NCBI GenBank assembly: GCA_012034575.1
Contig: JAAUPF010000031.1
Span: 1 to 49,110 of the forward strand
Direction of reading: 5' to 3'
DNA from: Richelia sp. CSU_2_1
GTDB lineage: Bacteria > Cyanobacteriota > Cyanobacteriia > Cyanobacteriales > Microcoleaceae
Length of the DNA: 49,110 bases
Within the stretch, counting starts at the first letter, position 1. Every line of letters begins with the position of its first letter. Positions 43,225 through 49,110 of the stretch are shown here, one piece after another. The notes beneath the pieces are model-generated. The model was not told the DNA's origin, searched no databases, and saw nothing but the letters and a program-made list of their open reading frames with translations. The translations under genes were made by a program, and so were the position numbers.

Positions 43225-43374
43225 CCCCCCTTAGGAAGGGGGGGATAAGATGCTGCTGAAAGTAGGATTTCGCAAAATTGCTGGTGCTTGGGAAGCTGCT
43301 TTGTGAGCGCATTTATTCCATCTCACCCCCTAGCCCCCCTTAGGAAAGGGGGGACAAGATGCTGCTCAAAGTCC
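43153..43374 (+). repeat. Tandem 112-bp duplication of the SGNH gene 3' end
   Basis: The segment starting ggatttcgcaaaattgctg at 43153 is repeated from 43265 with few changes. Each copy includes the gene's last codons, the CCCCCCTAGCCCCCCTTAGG repeat and GATGCTGCT. In the second copy the frame would stop earlier (TTGTGA). The duplicate is a gene-end relic and is not translated from an own start. Confidence 0.9.
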
Positions 43375-43429
43375 CCCGGGAGGGGGATTTAGGGGGATCT
43401 AGCATTAGGAAAAAACGAGATTTTGAGAG

Positions 43430-44991
43430 CTAATTTAGTTTGTTAAATAATTCCTGCAACACAGAAGCAGGCAACTCTTTCAATTCACCCGATCGCGCGA
43501 ATTCAGCATAGGTATCGGCTTCGATCGCCCGCAACTCCCCTTCGAGTTTGTCGGTGGTCAATTCGCGCAATTCAGCAGATCGATCGTGCATTCGATCGAT
43601 TTCTGCTTGCAGCAAATCCAATTTTTCTTGAATCTGACTTACTAAACGATCGGAAAACTCCGGCTCGATTTTCCGATCGCCCGATACTTCGGATAAATAA
43701 TCGATAACTCTGTTGAGTGCAACCCGTTGGGCGATAGCTTCTTGATATTGCTGGCGCAACTCTTGGTTTTTTAACAAACCTAATATTTCTAACAGCGTCT
43801 TTGCGGTCAAACCTTGTACTAATAGAGTAAATAAAACTGCACCAAAGACGAGCGCAATAATTTGCGTTCTATCCGCCAAAACATCCGGCACGCTCAAAGC
43901 TAAAGCAATCGATACAGAACCCCGCAATCCGCCCCACCAAATAACAGTTCTATCGGGCAATGAAATTTCAGATTTTACCAACCAATTGCTCAACCATCCC
44001 AAACCAAAAATCGCGATCGCCGCGTTACAAACATCGCCATGACAGTGATGCCGATCGTTCCTAAATTCGCTTCCAAATCGGCCAAACTCATCGCATCGCC
44101 TATCAGCAAAAATACGATCGAATTCACAAAAAATGCCAAAAACTCCCAAAATTGAGTTACCGCAAGTCTGGTGCTCGGCTGCATACCGATCCGAGAACCA
44201 AAATTGCCAAATATCAATCCCACAGTTACCACTCCAATCACTCCAGAACCGCCCAATTCTTCGACAATTATATAAGTGCCGTAGGCTGCAACTAAAGTTA
44301 GCGATTGTTCTACCAAAGGTAAATCAAATCTTTGGGTGAGGTAAGAAATTCCAAAACCGATAAAACTGCCAACACCAATCCCAATTCCCACAAAAGCCAA
44401 GAAACGCGCTATCAGAATTGGGATGCCAACTTCCTCGTTGCCTAAAGAAAATCCCACCAAAAAACTAAAGGCAACAACAGCAATGCCATCATTAAATAAG
44501 CTCTCTCCTTCCACTAGGACAGCCAAGCGTTTTTCAACTCCCAATTCGCGAAATAATGCTATTACTGAAACCGGATCGGTAGCGGATAGGCTAGCTCCTA
44601 CTAAAAGGGCGATCGCTAAAGAAATTCCAGCTATTTGATGGAGAGCAAAAGCCGTACCCGCCACAGAAATAACGACGCCAAATACGGCATAAAGCGCGAT
44701 CGGCACTAAATCTTGTTTGAGTTTAGACCATTCGAGATTCCAAGCAGCTTCAAACAACAAAGGTGGCAAAAAAATCAACAGAATTAGTTCTGGGGAAAGG
44801 ACGGCGAGACGCACATCTAGAAAAGCCAAACCCAAACCAACAATTACTAACAGCAGCGTGTAAGGAATTTTGCTCAGCCAGTTAAAGATTTGCGGCAGCG
44901 TCGCCACGCTTAAAGAAACCGCTAGCACTAAGAGAAATTGCTTGAGATTGCCTTCAATAGTCACTTCGCTAATTAAAGTTTCTGGAGTCAT
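43430..44991 (-). pseudogene. CPA1-type Na+/H+ antiporter, frameshifted at a HIP1 site
   Basis: The 5' frame encodes about 320 residues with the CPA1 membrane core (LIFLPPLLFEAAWNL, SATDPVSVIALFRELGVEKR and VEGESLFNDGIAVVAF, where Asp residues bind the cation). It then derails after MAMFVTR into RSRFLVWDG and stops. The correct continuation (AIAIFGLGWLSNWLV, WWGGLRGSVSIALAL) and a 130-residue cytoplasmic tail are in the neighbouring frame to 43430. Adding one base next to GCGATCGC at 44013-44020 restores VTRAIAIFGLGW. The upstream extension to 45069 is the TTCTTCC repeat; the start is the ATG at 44991. Either a recent null mutation or a base-calling error. Confidence 0.85.
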
Positions 44992-44995
44992 AATA

Positions 44996-45093
44996 GAAGG
45001 AAGAAGGAAGAAGGAAGAAGGAAGAGGGAAAAAGGAAGAAGGAAGAGGTAGAGAATTAGCAACTGTCAACTGTCAACTGTCAACTATCAACTA
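44996..45093 (-). repeat. Modular linker: TTGAYAG array then TTCTTCC array
   Basis: Reading with transcription (minus strand), five TTGATAG/TTGACAG units start at the DUF389 stop codon (45091-45093), and six to seven TTCTTCC-type units then end four bases before the antiporter ATG at 44991. Same order and orientation as 8098-8236. Confidence 0.92.
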
Positions 45094-46089
45094 TTTCAAG
45101 GTCGATCGGCGCACTTCTTCAACTTGACTGACTTGAAAAATCAAAGTGAATTTTTGACCCATTTCTTTCTCGACAAATGCTTCTAAAAGCTGCACTTGTT
45201 TTGGTGTCACGGGTTCGCTACTGCGCACGCTTAAGCGAACTTCCGGCGGTTGCGCCAGCCAGTTAGTATCAGTTTTAATCAATTCTACTCGTTGAAAAGT
45301 GATAGTTCGGTTGAGTAAAGCCCGTTTTAGGCTGGCTTCTAGCTGCGCTTGCTCGATTAATTCTACAAAGCTCGCGCCTAGAGGAATTATAAGTACAGCC
45401 GTCAATCCGATCGCCCAAAAAAGAGCTTTGCGGGCGCGATGCAGGGGGGTATAGCCTGCCATTAAAGAAGTGAGCATACAGGAGAGAGTAATGCCCAATA
45501 AATTAGTAAGATAAAGTAGAGTTGCTCCCAAACTAAGCGACCAATTAGCTTGAGATAAACCCAAACCAATAACACAAATTGGGGGCATCAGAGCCACGGC
45601 GATCGCAGTTCCGGCCAGAGTAGCAGAAACTTTGGGCTGCACTTTTGCATAGCCGCTAATTCCCCCAGCAGCGATCGCAATTCCTAAGTCTAGTAATGTA
45701 GGTTTAGAACGAGCTAAAACTTCACTTCCAAAGTCGGGAAGTTGTACCAAAATTCCCAAAAAACACGCTAAAACAATTGCGAACACCGTCCCTACTGCTA
45801 AGGCAATTAAACCCTTGCGAAACAGGATAATGTTACCTTCTACCGCTCCAAATGCTAACCCTCGAATTGGCAACATCAGAGGCGCAATTATCATGGCACC
45901 AATGATGACGGCAGCACTGTTGGCAAGCAGTCCGAAGGTAGCGATGATACAGGAACCTAGAATTAAAACCAGATAGTTAATATCTAAAGTTGATTCTTCT
46001 AACAAGTCCGATCGAATTCGATCTAAATGCTGCGGCTGGATGCCGCTCCTAGTAAAATATTTAAAGCGCTGTCGAATATTGTTTAGCAA
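45094..46089 (-). CDS. DUF389 membrane protein
   Basis: The 332-residue protein (stop codon at 45091-45093) matches the DUF389 / TIGR00341 family: a short cytoplasmic lead (PQHLDRIRSDLLEESTLDIN), the signature ANSAAVIIGAMIIAPLMLPI, then several membrane spans (AGTAIAVALMPPICVIGLGL). A cytoplasmic C-terminal part of about 90 residues follows. Function is unknown. The start is TTG at 46089 with AAGGAGA six bases upstream. It probably forms an operon with the CPA1 antiporter gene downstream, across a repeat linker. Confidence 0.9.
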
Positions 46090-46144
46090 ATTAATCTCCT
46101 TGAATTAGCAATAAATTATTAATTCCAGCTAGCTGATATTTGTA

Positions 46145-46161
46145 GGTGCGCACTGCGAACC
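46145..46161 (+). repeat. Degenerate GGTGCGCA palindrome
   Basis: GGTGCGCACTGCGAACC, one mismatch from the palindromes at 38310 and 46696, in the divergent spacer between DUF389 and MAPEG. Confidence 0.7.
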
Positions 46162-46262
46162 TTACTGATATGTGTTGCATCCAATCTCCTGCGGGGAATG
46201 ATGCGATCGGCAATAATCGATCTATAATTAATAAATCTACTGCACACCAATAATAACGAATC

Positions 46263-46682
46263 ATGCTCGCAGAAGCAAACGCGACACTTTGGCCCGGTTT
46301 AATTACTGTTTCCGCATTAATTCTCTACTTTGTTGTCACCCTCAACGTCGGCCGTGCGAGAGGTAAATACAAAATTTCTCCCCCGCAGATGTCAGGAAAT
46401 CCCGATTTTGAGCGCGTAGTGCGAGTTCAGCAAAATACTGTCGAACAACTGATTTTATTCTTACCCGCCTTGTGGCTGTTTGCGCAATTTATCAGCCCGA
46501 TTTGGGCTGCCGGTATCGGCGCGGTTTGGATAATCGGACGCATTTTATTTGCTTGGGGTTACTATCAAGCGGCGGAAAAAAGAGCGGTAGGATTTGGCAT
46601 TAGCAGCTTAGCTACTTTAGCTTTGCTGGGCGGTTCTTTGACTGGCATAATTATGTCGCTGCTGAAATTTTATCAGCTATAA
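46263..46682 (+). CDS. MAPEG-family membrane protein
   Basis: The 139-residue, four-span protein fits MAPEG (membrane-associated eicosanoid/glutathione metabolism): NVGRARGKYKISPPQMSGNP, FERVVRVQQNTVEQLILFLP with the conserved ERxxRxxxNxxE pattern, and GRILFAWGYYQAAEKRAVGF. Bacterial members have glutathione transferase activity in some cases. It is divergent from DUF389. Confidence 0.93.
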   Translation: MLAEANATLWPGLITVSALILYFVVTLNVGRARGKYKISPPQMSGNPDFERVVRVQQNTVEQLILFLPALWLFAQFISPIWAAGIGAVWIIGRILFAWGYYQAAEKRAVGFGISSLATLALLGGSLTGIIMSLLKFYQL

Positions 46683-46695
46683 TTGATAGGTGTAG

Positions 46696-46712
46696 GGTGC
46701 GCAGTGCGCACC
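46696..46712 (+). repeat. Dispersed palindrome GGTGCGCA-G-TGCGCACC
   Basis: Same 17-bp palindrome as at 38310 with central G instead of C, 14 bp after the MAPEG stop; may serve as a 3' hairpin. Confidence 0.8.
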
Positions 46713-46756
46713 TTACTGAGAAAATATAACTCTTTCAATCACCTTCAGGAGTAAAT

Positions 46757-46939
46757 ATGTCAGACACCAACAAACCCGTATTTCAAATTAACCCGCAACT
46801 TTTCCAGCAGTTGGTTGAGTGGCAAGAAAAACTCGAACTAGAAGATGAATTAGCAAGCGAGTCCGAATCAGAAAAACCAACAGAGGTAACAACTACTCCC
46901 GACAGCGATGAACAACATTCTCAAACAGATAATTCCTAG
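46757..46939 (+). CDS. Small acidic hypothetical protein
   Basis: A 60-residue, strongly acidic product (KLELEDELASESESEKPTEV). AGGAG lies five bases before the ATG, which supports the start. No family recognised. Its 3' end overlaps the next gene by 32 bp in another frame, implying coupled translation. Confidence 0.72.
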   Translation: MSDTNKPVFQINPQLFQQLVEWQEKLELEDELASESESEKPTEVTTTPDSDEQHSQTDNS

Positions 46940-47270
46940 TTTTTTGGTAGCAGCAATTTTTGCTTTTCCTGCTGCGGTGCCGGCTCAATCGCTAACACCA
47001 AGTCAAATTCAGCAAGTCAATAGCGGTTTGTTTCGTTCTAATTCTCAAGATTTTTTTCAGCAAGGAAATCGCCAACTGGAAAAGGAAATTGCAATTTTGC
47101 TGCAAAAACTTATGACTGGTGAAGGGGAAATTTTGGAGGTAGAGGAAAACTTACGATCGCACCTTTGCCACCAAGACTTTACCATATCGGCGCGGGATTC
47201 GGAGATCGTAACGGTCGATCGAATTGCCAGTCTCAATAGGAGAGTGTCAGAAATTTGCGGTAAAAATTAA
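46908..47270 (+). CDS. Exported conserved hypothetical protein
   Basis: A 120-residue product with a clear Sec signal peptide (IIPSFLVAAIFAFPAAVPAQ, cleavage likely after AQS or PAQ). The mature part is helical with two cysteines (HLCHQDF and EICGKN), which could form a disulfide outside the membrane. No named family. It has no ribosome-binding site of its own and overlaps the preceding small gene. Confidence 0.75.
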   Translation: MNNILKQIIPSFLVAAIFAFPAAVPAQSLTPSQIQQVNSGLFRSNSQDFFQQGNRQLEKEIAILLQKLMTGEGEILEVEENLRSHLCHQDFTISARDSEIVTVDRIASLNRRVSEICGKN

Positions 47271-47278
47271 AGGTTGAG

Positions 47279-47287
47279 TGGTATACT
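47279..47287 (+). promoter_or_regulatory. Candidate extended -10 element before hisS
   Basis: TGGTATACT fits an extended -10 box, 37 bp before the ATG at 47324. Resemblance only. Confidence 0.3.
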
Positions 47288-47323
47288 CTTACCAGCTTGA
47301 CTGCGTAACAAGATAGCAAAAAT

Positions 47324-48735
47324 ATGAAAAATCAGACAAAATTAATTCATCCTGTCCCAGCGGTTTCCCTGAATTTTTACCGGGAGAAAAGCGCCTAGAG
47401 TTATATTTACTAGATACCATCCGCAAAGTATTTGAAAGCTACGGATTTACACCAATAGAAACTCCTGCTGTCGAACGTCTCGAAGTTTTGCAAGCCAAAG
47501 AAAATCAAGGCGATAATATTATTTACGGGCTTCAACCCATCTTGCCGCCCAACAGACAAGCCCAAAAAGACCAAGCTGAGGCTGAAAAAGAAATAGCTGC
47601 TGAAGCCTCTCAAGAAGCTAGAGCTTTAAAATTCGATCAAACTGTTCCTTTAGCTGCTTACATTACACGTCACTTTAACGAGCTGAAATTTCCTTTTGCC
47701 CGCTACCAAATGGACGTAGTTTTTCGAGGGGAACGCGCCAAAGATGGCCGCTACCGTCAATTTCGGCAGTGCGATATTGATGTCGTAGCCCGTCGCGAAC
47801 TCAGCTTGATGTACGACGCTCAAATGCCGGCAATTATTTCCGAAATTTTTGAGCAAATTAATATCGGTAAATTCTTAATTCGGATTAACAACCGCAAGAT
47901 TCTCACGGGTTTTTTTGAATCTATCGAAATTGTTGAAAGTCAGATTAAGACTTGTTTGGAAATTATCGATCGCGCTGAAAAAATCGGCTTGTCTCAAGTT
48001 AAAATTGAATTAGAAAAACAAGGAATTTCTGAGGAGCAAATTCAAGGAATTCTCGATTTCACCAAAATATCAGGTTCGGTTGACGAAATTTTAAATACTC
48101 TCAAAAATACAGCCGAAAATCAGAATTATTCAGCACAATTCAGACAGGGAGTGACAGAATTAGAAACCGTAATTTCAGGAGTGCGCAACTTTGGAGTACC
48201 GGAAAGCAATTTTTGTATAGATTTATCGATTGCTAGAGGTTTGAATTACTACACCAGTACGGTGTACGAAACAACCTTAGTTAATAATGAATCTTTAGGC
48301 AGCATTTGTTCGGGCGGCAGGTATGAAAATCTAGTCGGTATGTTTATGGGCGAACAGATGCCCGGTGTCGGCATTTCTATCGGCTTAACGCGCTTGATAA
48401 GTCGGCTGCTAAAAGCTGGAATTCTCAATCCTTTACCAGCAACTCCCGCACAAGTCGCCATCCTCAATATGGACAATTCTTTGCTATCTTTCTATCTCGA
48501 TATAGCACAGAAATTGCGCAAAGCAGGGATTAATGTTGTTACTGAATTTGAAAAGCGAGCTTTAGGAAAACAACTGCAATTAGCTGACAAACAAGGCATT
48601 CCTTTATGCGTAATTATCGGTTCTGAAGAAGCAGAATCTAAAAGATGCAGCCTGAAGAATTTGAAAACAGGCGAGCAAATAGAAGTTCCCCTAGATGACT
48701 TGGTGGCGGTGGTGAAAAGCAATTTAGAAACTTAA
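47324..48735 (+). pseudogene. hisS: Histidine--tRNA ligase with an apparent one-base deletion near the start
   Basis: From 47488 on the frame encodes class II motifs of HisRS: motif 2 region (FARYQMDVVFRGERAKDGRY then FRQCDIDVV), the histidine-binding ARGLNYYTSTVYET, motif 3 GGRYENLVGMF with GISIGLTRL, and the C-terminal anticodon-binding domain. The true start is most likely the ATG at 47324 (MKNQTKLIHPVP). There the text derails at 47359; inserting one base (CCCAAGC for CCCAGC) restores SGFPEFLPGEKRLELYLLDT, a conserved N-terminal HisRS segment. HisRS is essential, so this is a sequence error, a decayed second copy, or a gene with internal initiation. It looks unlike the usual cyanobacterial HisRS form, which favours a second copy. 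Confidence 0.82.
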
Positions 48736-49020
48736 ATTTTGCAGGTTTAATTCTGGCAATTTTGTATTTAAGGTTGTGGAATTCAGTGTTCTCCCAGCTT
48801 GCTGAAAGTAAAACAATACTCTTTCATCGTAATCTACACTGAAACTCCACAATTCCTTAAGCTTGCCCGATAGCTTATGCGTCTTCAAACTTGGCTCATA
48901 AGGATTTAAAGTAAACAGTTCCAATTTTTGCCAAAACTTTTCCTCTAAATCTGTGTTGCCTTTGATGCGCTTTTTAAAGGCACGTTTGAAAGCCGAACTA
49001 AAACTAACTTCCACGCTCAT
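48724..49020 (-). CDS. RelE/YafQ-like toxin with atypical C-terminus
   Basis: The 98-residue protein matches type II mRNA-interferase toxins: FSSAFKRAFKKRIKGNTDLE, TLNPYEPSLKTHKLSGKLKE and LWSFSVDYDERVLFYF. Family members then usually have a short strand and a final GTHDEVY; here the end reads AGRTLNSTTLNTKLPELN, so the catalytic C-terminus is altered and activity is doubtful. It overlaps the hisS 3' end by 12 bases on the opposite strand. An antitoxin would be expected upstream (above 49020), largely outside the window. Confidence 0.78.
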   Translation of the reverse strand: MSVEVSFSSAFKRAFKKRIKGNTDLEEKFWQKLELFTLNPYEPSLKTHKLSGKLKELWSFSVDYDERVLFYFQQAGRTLNSTTLNTKLPELNLQNLSF

Positions 49021-49110
49021 TCCTCTATTATTTGTCTCAGTTCATTAATTTTAGAGGAAAACTTCAATTTACCTTTTGCTGTTCTACCTGCGCTAACTTG
49101 AAGTTCTCAT
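49021..49110 (-). other. Window edge; possible antitoxin 3' end
   Basis: The minus strand holds a 29-codon open stretch ending in a TGA that overlaps the toxin ATG by ATGA (ends INELRQIIEE), the arrangement of a coupled antitoxin. But an in-frame stop lies at 49107-49109, so any antitoxin gene is short, interrupted or shifted. Not resolvable here. Confidence 0.35.

Noticed and set aside
44992..45069. N-terminal extension of the CPA1 antiporter
   Set aside because: Translated heptamer repeat; the family start is at 44991.
1..49110. tRNA or rRNA genes
   Set aside because: No T-loop/acceptor pairs or rRNA-like stretches noticed by eye on either strand; a covariance scan would be needed to be sure.

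Overview
The window reads as the chromosome of a filamentous, non-heterocystous-looking cyanobacterium (Microcoleus/Oscillatoria-like; this is inference from gene content and style). Signs are the very frequent CGATCG/GCGATCGC (HIP1) sites, heptameric short tandem repeats (STRR-type: TTGACAG, TTCTTCC, AATTACC) in most gaps, multi-PAS hybrid kinases with a cyanobacteriochrome-like GAF, a DUF4347 surface protein, DUF4327, Uma2 remnants and IS200/IS605-type elements. I saw no rRNA, tRNA or CRISPR array.

Layout. 1-3727 (-) is the 5' part of a giant DUF4347/delta-60-repeat/Ig-like surface protein that runs off the left edge. 4.2-7.3 kb (-) holds a relic of an ABC ATPase tail, a Tat-lipoprotein intradiol dioxygenase, a nested-inverted-repeat element, and an ABC ATPase plus ABC-2 permease pair. 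7.5-10.3 kb (+) has a RelA/SpoT-like HD protein, a MalK/UgpC-type ATPase and a repeat-bearing hypothetical. 10.6-13.3 kb (-) has DUF4327, a GH3 hydrolase and rbfA. 13.4-13.95 kb is an internally deleted TnpB element. 14.1-20.1 kb has a GT2-GT2-GT4 fusion divergent from a TPR-methyltransferase fusion, a likely glycan-modifying pair. 20.3-30.1 kb is a signalling block: a REC-kinase, an IsrB-type element (HNH-less RuvC protein with an upstream candidate omega RNA), a 1852-residue multi-PAS hybrid kinase and a group-2-like sigma factor. 30.1-31.0 kb is a 3.5-copy tandem array of a 246-bp palindrome-rich unit. 31.1-34.1 kb has GNAT, a small protein, a frameshifted AEC transporter and a Uma2 stub. 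34.1-39.3 kb has a PP2C phosphatase, an NfeD-stomatin pair, a Fur/Zur-type regulator and purS. 39.8-46.7 kb has an ABC exporter half, a toxin-antitoxin pair, an SGNH hydrolase with a tandemly duplicated 3' end, a frameshifted CPA1 antiporter, DUF389 and MAPEG. 46.7-49.1 kb has two small overlapping genes, a frameshifted hisS and a RelE-type toxin.

Most notable: the IsrB element sitting directly in front of the big hybrid kinase; modular inter-gene linkers in which a TTGAYAG array begins at the stop codon and a TTCTTCC (or AATTACC) array runs up to the next start codon, always in the same orientation relative to transcription; a 246-bp array whose palindrome centres alternate C,G,C,G; a gene-tail relic of an ABC ATPase; and three genes (AEC transporter, CPA1 antiporter, hisS) each broken by an apparent one-base shift, which may be real decay, recoding or sequence error.
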